Below are positions 17,267 to 26,125 of a stretch of 34,849 bases of DNA, piece by piece. This DNA is from Candidatus Bathyarchaeota archaeon (GTDB lineage: Archaea > Thermoproteota > CALKCG01 > B24 > DRYS01): positions 1-34,849 of the forward strand of contig JANXEK010000016.1 in the NCBI GenBank assembly GCA_025058595.1, written 5' to 3'. A program made the position numbers and the translations under genes. Each line of letters begins with the position of its first letter. The first letter of the stretch is position 1. The notes beneath the pieces were generated by a model. It saw only the letters and a program-made list of their open reading frames with translations. It made no database searches and was not told the DNA's origin.

Positions 17267-18385
17267 ATGAACGTAGCAGGCTTAGTATACGATAAGCTAA
17301 CGTCAGATGAAGAGGAGATAATGCTGGAAGCTGAAAGACGGGGGTTTCAGCTTAGATACCTATTCGTTAAGAACCCTGTATCAGAGTATCTCTCAGATCC
17401 TAAGCTTATAGATCTACATGCCGTATTCAATAGATGTGAGAGTAAAGGTAGGGCTTTGGAGGCTTGTAAGATAATCGAGGATAAAGGTATACCTGTAGTG
17501 AATCCATTCAAAGTTGAGTATCTATGCGCCGATAAGATAGAGACTCTAAAGCTGTGGTTCGATAACGGCGTGGATACCCCTAGATGGATGTATAGGTCTT
17601 TTACGAATAGGGAGGGGTTCCTAGAAAGCGAGACCGAGCATATAGCCGATGAGATCGAGAGGCTGGGCTATCCGTTAGTAATTAAACCTACTATGGGGAG
17701 TTGGGGTAGAGGTGTTATGAAGATAGAGGATAGAAGTAGGCTTATAGAAGCCTTACGTAACGCCCATCCATCATCCATAAACCCAGATGGATTCTTCGCT
17801 CAAGAGTATATAGAGAAGCCTGGCTTCGATCTGCGTATACTCGTAGGGCTTAAACCTAGTAGCGGTATTAAGGTTCTATGCGGGATAGCACGTATATCGC
17901 CATCACCCGAAGAGTTTAGGACTAACACACATCTCGGTGGTATACCTCTCGGGCTTAAACTAGACGGGGATACAAAGCTTGCTAAGGAAGCTGAGAGAGT
18001 TGGTAGGATACTGCTCGACGGATGTAGATGGGGTGTGGTAGCGTTAGATGCTATGCCCGATGCTAAAGGTATAGATTACAGCATAGTTTACAGATATGTA
18101 GCCGAATGTAGTAGCTTATTCCAACCTATCAGGTTAATCGTAGAGGAGAATAGACAGCGTAGGTATAGGTTATGGAAGCGATCGTTGGAGGAGGCATTCT
18201 CCAGGTATAAATCTTCTGAAGCATATAAGCGGATGGAGAGAGTTGTACATGAAATCCTAGAATCCTGTAGGATTAGATGGCATGAAGCTAACTCTAGGTT
18301 CGATTACGCTATAAATACGCGTAACGCTTCAGGCTTTAACCCAGCTGTATTCTACCTAGATATAGCTGAGGATCTAGCTCGCTAA
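17267..18385 (+). CDS. RimK/LysX-type ATP-grasp ligase, substrate uncertain
   Basis: The 372-residue protein resembles RimK/LysX ligases: AVFNRCESKGRALEACKI, KGIPVVNPFKVEYLCADKIET, GYPLVIKPTMGSWGRGV (ATP-binding Lys and Gly loop) and FFAQEYIEKPGFDLRI. The final metal motif, usually ExN, here reads VAECSSLF, so Asn appears replaced by Ser. About 90 extra C-terminal residues follow, rich in Arg and Glu. Candidates are glutamate addition to tetrahydromethanopterin (MptN-like) or another alpha-glutamyl ligation. LysX itself is less likely because no lysine genes are near. It converges on purB with a 12-nt overlap. Confidence 0.7.
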   Translation: MNVAGLVYDKLTSDEEEIMLEAERRGFQLRYLFVKNPVSEYLSDPKLIDLHAVFNRCESKGRALEACKIIEDKGIPVVNPFKVEYLCADKIETLKLWFDNGVDTPRWMYRSFTNREGFLESETEHIADEIERLGYPLVIKPTMGSWGRGVMKIEDRSRLIEALRNAHPSSINPDGFFAQEYIEKPGFDLRILVGLKPSSGIKVLCGIARISPSPEEFRTNTHLGGIPLGLKLDGDTKLAKEAERVGRILLDGCRWGVVALDAMPDAKGIDYSIVYRYVAECSSLFQPIRLIVEENRQRRYRLWKRSLEEAFSRYKSSEAYKRMERVVHEILESCRIRWHEANSRFDYAINTRNASGFNPAVFYLDIAEDLAR

Positions 18386-19735
18386 ATCTCCTACAAAGTT
18401 TAACGTAGATAGAGCTACCCTTTCGGTTAATTCCACAGCTTTACCGAGATAATTCTCAGGTTTGAACAGCTCACTCAACTCCTCATCCGATAGGTACAGC
18501 GATACCTCGGTATTCTTCAACACCTCCCTCAGATGGATTCCCTTCTTCATAGCTTCGAGGCAGCTCACCCTTAACAGTTCGTGAGCCTTCTGTCTATCAT
18601 ACCCCTTCCTAACTAACGCTATCATAACCGCTTCAGAGAATATGAGCCCCATGGTAGCTTCTATATTTCTCATCATATTTTCAGGGTAGACTTTAAGGTT
18701 TGATAATACCTGGTACATGGTTTTAAGCTGTTCATCTAGTAGTAGGAATACTTCCGGTATCATAACCCTTTCACATGAACTATTAGTTAGATCCCTTTCA
18801 TGCTCCTGAACTACGTTCTCTAAAGCGGGTGTCGCGAAACCTCTGATAATCTTAGCTAACCCGCATATCTTCTCAGATCCTATAGGATTCCTTTTATGCG
18901 GCATAGTACTCGAGCCAACTTGGGTAGCCTCCTCGAAAGCCTCTTCAGTCTCCCTTATCTCCGTCCTATGTAGGTTCCGGATCTCATTAGCCATCTTATC
19001 TAGGGTTGAAGATATAAGCGAGAGGGTTAACACCAACTCGGCTAAACCATCCCTTGGGACGATCTGAGTTGTTATCTCAGCAGGTTTTAAACCGAGGATC
19101 TTCATAGCATGATCCTGTATTTCGAACGCTTTACCACCGAAGCCGGCCATAGTCCCTACAGCCCCGGTTAGCTTACCTACGCACACCCTCTCCCTAAGAT
19201 AGTTCAGCCTCTCCAGATGTCTCTTAAGCTCTGAAGCCCATACGGCGAGCTTAAACCCGAAGGTTATAGGTATCGCGGCTACACCGTGAGTCCTACCTAA
19301 GCATATAGTATCTTTATACTTGAGAGCCATCTCAGCGGTAAGTTTAGCTAGCCTAGCTAACCCCCTTTCTACGATCTTTAAAGCTTCTCTGATCTGCAAT
19401 GCTAGAACGGTATCGGTTATATCGTTCGAGGTTGCTCCTAGATGCACGTATCCACCGTATGGCTCCCCGACAGCTTCAGCTAAAGCTTTAACGACGGCTA
19501 CCACCTCGTGCTTAGTTATAGCTTCGAGTTCATTCACCCTTTCAAGCTTCACGAATCTAGTGGAAGCTTTACTCCTTATAGCTTCGGCAGCCTCCTTAGG
19601 GATATTACCTACGGCTGCATGTGCATCGGCTAACGCTGCTTCGACCATAAGCATATACTCAAGCCACATCTCCCTCTCGAAGATCCTACGCATCTCACGG
19701 CTACCATAACGATACTCTATAGGATGAACCGGCAT
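18374..19735 (-). CDS. purB: Adenylosuccinate lyase
   Basis: The 453-residue protein is a full-length fumarase/aspartase-superfamily lyase with the signature SSTMPHKRNPIGSEK, the catalytic His region GRTHGVAAIP, and GATSNDITDT. It makes AMP from adenylosuccinate and also releases fumarate in the SAICAR step of purine synthesis. The N-terminus PIEYRYGSREMRRIF is typical. ATG start, single gene, divergent from the deacetylase gene. Confidence 0.97.
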   Translation of the reverse strand: MPVHPIEYRYGSREMRRIFEREMWLEYMLMVEAALADAHAAVGNIPKEAAEAIRSKASTRFVKLERVNELEAITKHEVVAVVKALAEAVGEPYGGYVHLGATSNDITDTVLALQIREALKIVERGLARLAKLTAEMALKYKDTICLGRTHGVAAIPITFGFKLAVWASELKRHLERLNYLRERVCVGKLTGAVGTMAGFGGKAFEIQDHAMKILGLKPAEITTQIVPRDGLAELVLTLSLISSTLDKMANEIRNLHRTEIRETEEAFEEATQVGSSTMPHKRNPIGSEKICGLAKIIRGFATPALENVVQEHERDLTNSSCERVMIPEVFLLLDEQLKTMYQVLSNLKVYPENMMRNIEATMGLIFSEAVMIALVRKGYDRQKAHELLRVSCLEAMKKGIHLREVLKNTEVSLYLSDEELSELFKPENYLGKAVELTERVALSTLNFVGDLAS

Positions 19736-19817
19736 ACGACATCGACCCGCTACTATGAGTATATGGGGGAAACAGCTAATAAACCTAGGTGTAGGTGTAT
19801 AGCTCTCTATAGACGGG

Positions 19818-20879
19818 ATGACTACGGCGATATTCTACGACCCTATATTCCTAGAACATGATACCGGTTATAGGCATCCAGAATCATCCGATAGGCTTAG
19901 ATCCATAGTCAGAGGGCTTAAGGAGCGAGGTATACTCGAAGATCAGAGGTTTAAGATCTTGAAACCGCATAGAGCATCTATCGAGGAGATAAGCCTCGTA
20001 CATGATCCACATTACGTTAGGTTTATGGAGGATTTCTGTAGGAGGGGTGGAGGTATAGTCGGAACCTGGGGCGGGGGTATTGTATGCAGCTCTAAAAGCT
20101 TCGAAGCTGCATGCTACGCTGTAGGTGCAGCTCTAGATGCTGTTAAGCTATCTCTAGATGGAGTATACCCTAAATCCTTCTGTCTAGTGAGACCTCCAGG
20201 TCATCATGCTGAGTATAACTACCCATACGGCTTCTGTATGTTCGATAATATCGCCGTAGCCGCGGCGTATCTTATAAGATGTAGAGGAGTCGATAGGGTT
20301 ATGATAGTGGATCTGGACGCTCATCATGGAAACGGTACTCAGCATGCATTCTACGATTCACCTAAAGTATTCTATATAAGTATACATCAAGACGCTATAT
20401 TCCCCGGGACTGGATCTATCGACGAGCTAGGTAGAGGTGACGGCGAGGGATACACTTTGAACATACCGGTACCCGCCTATACCGATGCAGAGGTGTATCT
20501 GGAGGCTATAAGGAGGATAATTAGACCTATAGCTGAAGAGTATAAACCTGAGATTATACTCGTTTCAGCAGGATTCGATCCCTACCATGATGATCCTTTA
20601 ACAGATTTAGGAGTGACCTTGGAGGGGTTCAGAGATATATACAGGGAGGTTATCGATCTAGCATACATATGCTCCGGGAGGATAGTATTCTGTCTGGAAG
20701 GTGGATACAATCTGGAATGCTTGAGAATAGCGGTTGCATCCATCATAGCTTTAATGGAGGGTATAGAGTACGAGCTACCTAAGGAGGAGGTATACCCGCC
20801 GACTTATCTTAAGGAGGAGGCTTTCTCTATCGTAGAAAGGGTGAGGAGGATTGCGTCGTCGTATTGGGGGATCGATTAG
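19818..20879 (+). CDS. Histone deacetylase-like (class II HDAC/acetoin utilisation) family protein
   Basis: The 353-residue protein has the complete arginase/deacetylase active site: RPPGHHA, VDLDAHHGNGTQ (metal Asp and His), FPGTG, SAGFDPYHDDPL (metal Asp) and LEGGYN. It would remove acyl groups from lysine, polyamines or similar amines using zinc. In archaea the targets are open: chromatin proteins, enzymes or acetylpolyamines. No histone gene is seen here. ATG start, just upstream of the ribosomal operon on the same strand. Confidence 0.9.
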   Translation: MTTAIFYDPIFLEHDTGYRHPESSDRLRSIVRGLKERGILEDQRFKILKPHRASIEEISLVHDPHYVRFMEDFCRRGGGIVGTWGGGIVCSSKSFEAACYAVGAALDAVKLSLDGVYPKSFCLVRPPGHHAEYNYPYGFCMFDNIAVAAAYLIRCRGVDRVMIVDLDAHHGNGTQHAFYDSPKVFYISIHQDAIFPGTGSIDELGRGDGEGYTLNIPVPAYTDAEVYLEAIRRIIRPIAEEYKPEIILVSAGFDPYHDDPLTDLGVTLEGFRDIYREVIDLAYICSGRIVFCLEGGYNLECLRIAVASIIALMEGIEYELPKEEVYPPTYLKEEAFSIVERVRRIASSYWGID

Positions 20880-20903
20880 CAGCGAAGCCGCATTGTGGAT
20901 GGG

Positions 20904-20916
20904 TAACGTTTATATG
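20904..20916 (+). promoter_or_regulatory. Putative promoter of the uS3 ribosomal operon
   Basis: TAACGTTTATATG lies 33-45 nt upstream of the uS3 ATG and contains the AACGTTTA element plus a TATA core. It implies that the ribosomal operon here starts at uS3. Confidence 0.5.
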
Positions 20917-20948
20917 AGCGTTACACCCTTTCAGGATAGAGTACCCGT

Positions 20949-21587
20949 ATGTACTATAAAGTAAGCGGTATCAAGAAGATCGTAGAGGAGCAGATAAAGA
21001 AAGCTTCTATAGAGGAGTTTCTAAAAGATTATCTGAAGGATGCCGGGTTTGGAGGCGTTAGTATCTTAACTACGCCTTTAGGTACACGGGTAACGCTATA
21101 CGTGATGCGGCCTGGCATGGTGATCGGTAGGGGTGGCCAGAATATAATGATGCTATCTAAGATGCTTGAGGAAAGATTCGGTTTGGAGAATGTACAGATA
21201 GCTGTCGCAGATGTACCTAAACCGGAGTTGGACCCATATATAATGGCATACCAAATAGCGGCGGCTATGGAGAGAGGGATAAAGTTTCGTAGAGCAGCCT
21301 ATTGGGCTCTTAATCGTATAATGAATGCTGGAGCTCTAGGTGTCGAGATAAAGATTTCCGGTAAGCTTACATCTGAGAGGGCTAGGACTGAGGCTTTCCG
21401 TGCTGGATACCTACCTAAATCTGGGGATCCAGCTATGAAGAATCTTAAATCAGCTTCTGTACAGGTTTTATTGAAGCCAGGTATCTATGGGGTGAAGGTA
21501 TCGATCCTACCTCCTGAAGTTAAATTCCCAGATAGGATAGAGTTTAGCTCCGAGGAGCAGACGGTTGCGGTGGAAGGGGAGGGTTAG
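20949..21587 (+). CDS. rps3: 30S ribosomal protein uS3
   Basis: The 212-residue protein has the KH-domain motif VIGRGGQNI and the archaeal C-terminal domain with GALGVEIKISGKLTSERART and GYLPKSGDPAMKNL. It binds the mRNA entry channel of the small subunit. uL22, uS19 and uL2, which usually precede it, are not here. The gene has its own promoter after the deacetylase. ATG start. Confidence 0.98.
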   Translation: MYYKVSGIKKIVEEQIKKASIEEFLKDYLKDAGFGGVSILTTPLGTRVTLYVMRPGMVIGRGGQNIMMLSKMLEERFGLENVQIAVADVPKPELDPYIMAYQIAAAMERGIKFRRAAYWALNRIMNAGALGVEIKISGKLTSERARTEAFRAGYLPKSGDPAMKNLKSASVQVLLKPGIYGVKVSILPPEVKFPDRIEFSSEEQTVAVEGEG

Positions 21588-21594
21588 GCTAGAT

Positions 21595-21813
21595 TTGGCT
21601 ATCCTACGCGTTAAAGATATTAGAGCTATGAGTAGCGTCGAGAGGAGGCAGAAGCTACTTGAGCTTCAAAACGAGTTGATGAGGATGAAGACTACGGTTA
21701 AATCTGGGGGAGCCGTGGAGAATCCAGGTCGTATAAGAGAGCTTAGGAGAGCTATAGCTCGCATACTTACGGTGGAGAGAGAGGAGCAGGTTAGGGGAGA
21801 GAGAGGAGGATGA
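21595..21813 (+). CDS. rpl29: 50S ribosomal protein uL29
   Basis: From TTG 21595 the product is 72 residues and begins AILRVKDIRAMSSVERRQKL, the family start. The core LLELQNELMRMKTTV is the helical hairpin at the tunnel exit. An in-frame ATG at 21565 lies inside uS3 and adds residues unlike uL29. It overlaps rnp1 by 4 nt. Confidence 0.93.
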   Translation: MAILRVKDIRAMSSVERRQKLLELQNELMRMKTTVKSGGAVENPGRIRELRRAIARILTVEREEQVRGERGG

Positions 21814-22082
21814 GCCCTATAACGCCGTACAATATAGTTAGACATGAGCTCATAGGTTTAGAGGTTAAGGTTTCAGCTTCATCTAATCCATACCTTAAAG
21901 GTATTTCGGGTATAGTTGTAGATGAGACTAAGAATATGCTCATCTTAGAGGGGGTTGATGGCAGACTCCGTAGGATACCTAAATCCTGCTGTAAATTTAG
22001 GTTTAAGCTACCTACAGGTATTATAGTAGAGGTGGATGGTAGGCTAATAGTCGGTAGACCTGAGGATAGGGTTATGAGGTAG
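21810..22082 (+). CDS. rnp1: Ribonuclease P protein component 1 (Rpp29/Pop4)
   Basis: The 90-residue Sm-like beta-barrel protein matches archaeal Rpp29: HELIGLEVKVSASSNPYLKGISGIVVDET, then LILEGVDGRLRRIPK and VEVDGRLIVGRPEDRVM. It supports the specificity domain of RNase P RNA. The position between uL29 and uS17 is the standard archaeal one. ATG start. Confidence 0.95.
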   Translation: MSPITPYNIVRHELIGLEVKVSASSNPYLKGISGIVVDETKNMLILEGVDGRLRRIPKSCCKFRFKLPTGIIVEVDGRLIVGRPEDRVMR

Positions 22083-22088
22083 GATCGT

Positions 22089-22394
22089 ATGAGTGTATCC
22101 CAACAATCTGTATGTAACGATAGGGATTGCCCCTTCCACGGCTCGCTTAGGATTAGGGGAAGTATCCTAGAAGGGGTTGTAGTAAGATCTAGAGCCGATA
22201 AGATGGTTGTGGTCGAGAGGGAGTATCTACACTACATCCCGAAGTATATGAGGTATGAGAGACGTAGAAGTAGGATACATGCCCATAACCCTCCCTGCAT
22301 CAACGCTAAGGTGGGTGATAGGGTTAAAATAGCTGAATGTAGACCTATAAGTAAGACCATATCATTCGTAGTTATAGAGAGGAGGGAGGGGTGA
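22089..22394 (+). CDS. rps17: 30S ribosomal protein uS17
   Basis: The 101-residue protein has an archaeal N-terminal extension with two Cys ([11 protein letters not shown]) and the conserved core [23 protein letters not shown]-equivalent [17 protein letters not shown], and [25 protein letters not shown]. It binds 16S rRNA early in assembly. ATG start 6 nt after rnp1. Confidence 0.97.
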   Translation: MSVSQQSVCNDRDCPFHGSLRIRGSILEGVVVRSRADKMVVVEREYLHYIPKYMRYERRRSRIHAHNPPCINAKVGDRVKIAECRPISKTISFVVIERREG

Positions 22395-22398
22395 ATGG

Positions 22399-22854
22399 AT
22401 GTCCAGTAGAAGACCTAGTGGTACGGGTAAATCCAGAGCTGTATCGGCTAAAGCCGTCGAAGTACATAAGCCGCGTATACCCAAAGCACTCCCGGTAGGC
22501 GCCTACCTAGTATGCACCGATAATAGCGGTGCTAAAGAGGTTAAACTGGTAGGTGTTATAGGTTATAAGGGTAGGCTTAGAAGGCTTCCAGCGGCATCTA
22601 TCGGAGATATGGTGGTTGTATCTGTGAAGAAGGGGGTAACAGAGCTTAGAGGGCAGGTTTTCTACGCTGCGGTGGTTAGACAGAAACAGCCGTTCCGTCG
22701 AACCGATGGCACATGGATATGCTTCGAAGATAACGCTGTAGTGCTTCTCACACCTGAAGGTGATGTTAAAGGTAGTGAGGTTAGAGGTCCGATAGCTCTA
22801 GAAGCTGCGGAGAGATGGCCGCAGATAGCTTCTATAGCATCTATGGTGGTATAG
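22399..22854 (+). CDS. rpl14: 50S ribosomal protein uL14
   Basis: The 151-residue protein includes a basic N-terminal extension of about 30 residues ahead of [22 protein letters not shown]. The core [33 protein letters not shown] and [17 protein letters not shown] are typical of archaeal uL14, which sits at the subunit interface and factor-binding region. ATG 22399, 4 nt after uS17. Confidence 0.97.
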   Translation: MSSRRPSGTGKSRAVSAKAVEVHKPRIPKALPVGAYLVCTDNSGAKEVKLVGVIGYKGRLRRLPAASIGDMVVVSVKKGVTELRGQVFYAAVVRQKQPFRRTDGTWICFEDNAVVLLTPEGDVKGSEVRGPIALEAAERWPQIASIASMVV

Positions 22855-22856
22855 CT

Positions 22857-23252
22857 GTGGGTAAGAGGATTCCCGGATCTAAACGGAAAACTCAGAGGAA
22901 GCGTTACTTCGAAGCTCCGATCCACCGGGTACGTAAGATGATGTCTGCGACCCTTTCAGATGAGCTTAGAGGTAGATATGGGGTTAGATCGTTCCCTATA
23001 CGTAAGGGGGATAGCGTGAAGATTTTACGGGGAGATTATAAAGGCGTAACGGGAAACGTTATAAGGGTTGACTATAACGGGAGAAGGATATATGTAGATG
23101 GTGCTGTCAGGCAGAAGGTTAGCGGTGAGACCGTACATGTGCCGATCCATCCATCTAAGGTTATGATCGTTAAGCTTAACTTAGATGATAAACGTAGATT
23201 GGAAGCTTTGGAGAGAGCTTCCAAGGTTAAAGCTGTAACTGGAGGAAGTTAG
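22857..23252 (+). CDS. rpl24: 50S ribosomal protein uL24
   Basis: From GTG 22857 the protein is 131 residues and begins GKRIPGSKRKTQRKRYFEAPIHRVRKM, the archaeal start. The KOW motif is KGDSVKILRGDYKGVTGNV. An open frame reaching into uL14 (to 22815) is not credible because it encodes unrelated residues. One of the first proteins to bind 23S rRNA. Confidence 0.95.
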   Translation: MGKRIPGSKRKTQRKRYFEAPIHRVRKMMSATLSDELRGRYGVRSFPIRKGDSVKILRGDYKGVTGNVIRVDYNGRRIYVDGAVRQKVSGETVHVPIHPSKVMIVKLNLDDKRRLEALERASKVKAVTGGS

Positions 23253-23254
23253 AT

Positions 23255-24031
23255 TTGGGTAGGATGGGTGGCTCCAGACATCTGAAGAGGTTTGCTGCTC
23301 CATCTGTATGGCCTATCCCGAGGAAGACTGCTATATGGACTGTTAAGCCCTCCCCAGGTCCACATCCAGCGGATTACAGCATACCGTTAGCTATAATCTT
23401 GAGAGACATGCTAGGCTACGCGAATAATATGCGTGAAGTACGTTTCATAATTAACGGTAGAATGGTGTTGGTCGATGGTGTAGCTAGACGCGATCCAGGA
23501 TTCCCTGTAGGGGTTATGGATGTTATATCTATACCTAAGACTGAAGAGCATTATCGTATCCTACCGGATAGGAGTGGGCGATTAATACTACACCGTGTAA
23601 GCGATGTAGAGGCACGGTTTAAACTTTGTAAGATCATAGGGAAGACTATGCTTAAGAGAGGTCGTCTACAGTTGAATTTACACGACGGTAGGAATGTATT
23701 GGTGAAAATAGCTGATCCTATGCACCCGGTAGAGGATGTTTATCATACTCACGATGCACTCCAGTTATCTATACCTGAAAACGTGTTGATGAGCCATATA
23801 CCTTTGAAGGAGGGGACGTTATGCCTCATAGTTAGGGGGAGGAATATAGGGCGTATCGGATATCTAGTCGAGAATATACCGGGTAGCCTCGCATCCGATC
23901 CTAAAGCCGTACTCGAAGATGATCGTGGCGAAAGGTTCGAGACGGTATTGGAGTACATATTCCCTATAGGGATAGGGAAACCGCTTATATCTCTTCCCAA
24001 AACTGTGACGGAGGTTGTTAAACGTGGCTGA
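23255..24031 (+). CDS. rps4e: 30S ribosomal protein eS4
   Basis: The 258-residue protein has the archaeal/eukaryotic eS4 pattern: GGSRHLKRFAAPSVWPIPRKTAIWT at the start, an S4-like domain (EVRFIINGRMVLVDGVARRD), and a KOW domain with GRNIGRIGYLVENI. It starts at TTG 23255, 2 nt after uL24; the in-frame ATG at 23264 is the alternative. Confidence 0.96.
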   Translation: MGRMGGSRHLKRFAAPSVWPIPRKTAIWTVKPSPGPHPADYSIPLAIILRDMLGYANNMREVRFIINGRMVLVDGVARRDPGFPVGVMDVISIPKTEEHYRILPDRSGRLILHRVSDVEARFKLCKIIGKTMLKRGRLQLNLHDGRNVLVKIADPMHPVEDVYHTHDALQLSIPENVLMSHIPLKEGTLCLIVRGRNIGRIGYLVENIPGSLASDPKAVLEDDRGERFETVLEYIFPIGIGKPLISLPKTVTEVVKRG

Positions 24032-24527
24032 CTCTACACACGGTAACCCGATGCGTACCCCTAGGATAATCAAAGTAGTGGTTCACTCATGCGTAGGCGA
24101 ATCCGGCGCTTCGCTAGAGAAAGCTATGAAGATACTGGAGGAGCTTACAGATGCCAAACCTTGCATCAGGAAAGCTAAACGTACGATAAAAGATTTCGGT
24201 ATACACCGCGGGGAACCGATATCTTGTATGGTAACGTTGAGAGGTGCGAAAGCCGTAGAATTCTTGAAGAAAGCTTTAGCCGCCGTAGGGAATAGAGTTA
24301 AAGCTTCAAGCTTCGATGAATATGGAAATTTTAGCTTCGGTATAAAGGATCATCTAGATATACCTGGTACAAGGTATAAACCTGAACTGGGTACGATAGG
24401 TATGGATATATGCGTTCATATAGGTAGACCAGGATATAACGTAGCGAATATGGGGAGGAAACATAGGGTAACGAGAGAGGAATCGATAAACTTCATTAGG
24501 GAGGTTTTCGGTGTAGAGATCGTATAG
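24024..24527 (+). CDS. rpl5: 50S ribosomal protein uL5
   Basis: The GTG start at 24024 gives 167 residues, overlapping eS4 by 8 nt; TTG 24015 or ATG 24051 are possible. PRIIKVVVHSCVGESGASLEKA, TVKDFGIHRGE-like RTIKDFGIHRGE, FSFGIKDHLDIPGTRY and RPGYNVANMGRKHRVT match archaeal uL5, which carries 5S rRNA contacts. After it the operon is broken by 1.4 kb of non-coding DNA. Confidence 0.96.
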   Translation: MADSTHGNPMRTPRIIKVVVHSCVGESGASLEKAMKILEELTDAKPCIRKAKRTIKDFGIHRGEPISCMVTLRGAKAVEFLKKALAAVGNRVKASSFDEYGNFSFGIKDHLDIPGTRYKPELGTIGMDICVHIGRPGYNVANMGRKHRVTREESINFIREVFGVEIV

Positions 24528-25949
24528 GCGTTAGTATAGATCATGCTACCGATAGAAGCTATTAACCTACGAATGAAGATTTTATCGTAAATCGCCGGAT
24601 CCCTACCTAAGATAAGCTCCCATGAATAAGTATGCATAGGGTATCTATAATGTTAACTTTCCTCTTCGAATCTTCGTATAGGATGAAGTTATGTTTTCAT
24701 ATTTCTCTTAAAGGAGATTCTTCGCTCTCAGCTATAAGGTAGCTATCGATAGGTATGGAAGCCTTAGATAATCTCTCCATGAGAAATTAAGAATCTCAAA
24801 ATGGAGATGAATACAGGCTCTCATCTATCGGTAAAAGCATTTTGGAGGAAATCGAGGGATTCGAAATAATAACGCGTATGAATATCTATCCTGAGAACGT
24901 TCGCTTAGCGTATAGTGTAGGTATCTTTACGCTATTCAGCCGCTACGCTAGAATCGATCTATTAGGCATCAGGTATAGCTACAGGATACTGGAATAAAAA
25001 TTCACGATCCATCGACTCCCACTTAGATACGGTTAGTGGAGGGTTAGAAATAGGGGGTGTTATAGGTCTTGGAATGGGGTTTTTCGTAGATATCTATGTT
25101 GTAGTAGGAGCTAAGCCGTAGCTTTATTCGACAATACTATACGTGACCTCTTCATGAACCCACTATAACATTTCCTATCGAAGAAGTTCTAGATATGTCG
25201 TCGGATCTTGGTATAGTTCTCGTACTCCATACTAGGGTGTGGTGTGACTTTAGGAATCTAGATCCATAGCATACGATCCCGATATTCGGTAGATATCCGA
25301 ATACGAGGCTTGATATGCATCGTTTAGGGGATACCCCTGCATCGGAGAATCATCTATGCTGGTATCATGATACAATCTCCCGAAAATAGTATGCTCGATT
25401 CTCGACGAGATAGTGGATATTATACCGGTAGATATGGTGGTAGCTTTTAGATGGGATATCTGTGGAGAAGATCTATGGGAATCTAGTTATGGCGTGTGAA
25501 GATATAGCCAAGGTTTTAGGGGCGCGTCGAGGATAGATATGTGGTTGAGAATGAAGTTATAGAGATCGCTGGGATGTAGCTCTACGACGATCCGAAGAAT
25601 CTAACAAACTTAAAGTTTAAGAGGACTAGGTTATGGTTAGTAACTTCGATCTAATGTAGCACGAAAAATCTAAAGATCGAAACGTTTACTAAGCGAACCT
25701 ACAACTAAAAGTTTAGTGTAACCAGTAGATTCAAGTTCTATCGCACCATTCTCCCATATCCAAAGCTCTAAACACTATTTCAGATCCTATATGCTGTAAG
25801 CTGGGGGTTAACGCAGCTACAGTGAATAACGGCTTAGAATCTGGGTATGATCGTTGAGAGATCTTTGCTGTAGTGTAACGTTCAAGGGAAATCCTTTTTA
25901 GGAAGAGAGGTTATGATGCTTTAGAGAGCTAGGATAGGGGCTTAAAGAT
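24528..25949. other. 1.4-kb spacer inside the ribosomal operon
   Basis: Archaea normally place uS14 directly after uL5. Here 1,422 nt without any long open frame separate them. Base composition and codon-like texture are closer to the neighbouring genes than to the AT-rich left end of the window. Short stretches look translated on the plus strand (see the pseudogene entry). No inverted ends, direct duplications or tRNA-like fold were seen. A TATA-like run near 25892-25900 could start the uS14 transcript. Confidence 0.7.
24800..25660 (+). pseudogene. Probable decayed protein gene, family not recognised
   Basis: Several short frames on the plus strand read like fragments of one protein broken by frameshifts and stops. 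Examples are MNIYPENVRLAYSVGIFTLF near 24877, GGVIGLGMGFFVDIYVVVG near 25053, DLGIVLVLHTRVWCDF near 25205, IVDIIPVDMVVAFRWDICG near 25411, and LYDDPKNLTNLKFKRTRLWL near 25580. Codon choice in them (ATA, AGG, CTA) resembles intact genes. The product would have been about 280 residues. I cannot assign the family. Confidence 0.4.
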
Positions 25950-26114
25950 ATGGCTAAACATAGACCTCCTAAGGAGAGGAAGTTTGGTAAGGGTAGTCGT
26001 AGGTGTAGACGTTGCGGTAGCCATGAAGCTATAATTCAAGCATATAATCTCATGTATTGTAGGAGATGCTTCAGGGAGATAGCCCCCCTCCTAGGGTTTA
26101 AGAAGTTCGATTAG
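25950..26114 (+). CDS. rps14: 30S ribosomal protein uS14 (zinc-binding)
   Basis: This 54-residue protein has two CxxC pairs: CRRC (residues 19-22) and CRRC (37-40), forming the zinc site of archaeal uS14. The start [16 protein letters not shown] and the end LLGFKKFD are typical. It was found by reading the sequence and is short enough to be missed by ORF filters. The next gene begins 11 nt later. Confidence 0.95.
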   Translation: MAKHRPPKERKFGKGSRRCRRCGSHEAIIQAYNLMYCRRCFREIAPLLGFKKFD

Positions 26115-26125
26115 GTTGATAAGAT

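Noticed and set aside
17267-18385. LysX (lysine biosynthesis) assignment
   Set aside because: The N-terminal half resembles LysX, but the metal motif differs, the tail is longer, and no lysine pathway genes are nearby.
24416-24637. Minus-strand ORF over the uL5 end
   Set aside because: It is a shadow of uL5 with no recognisable product.
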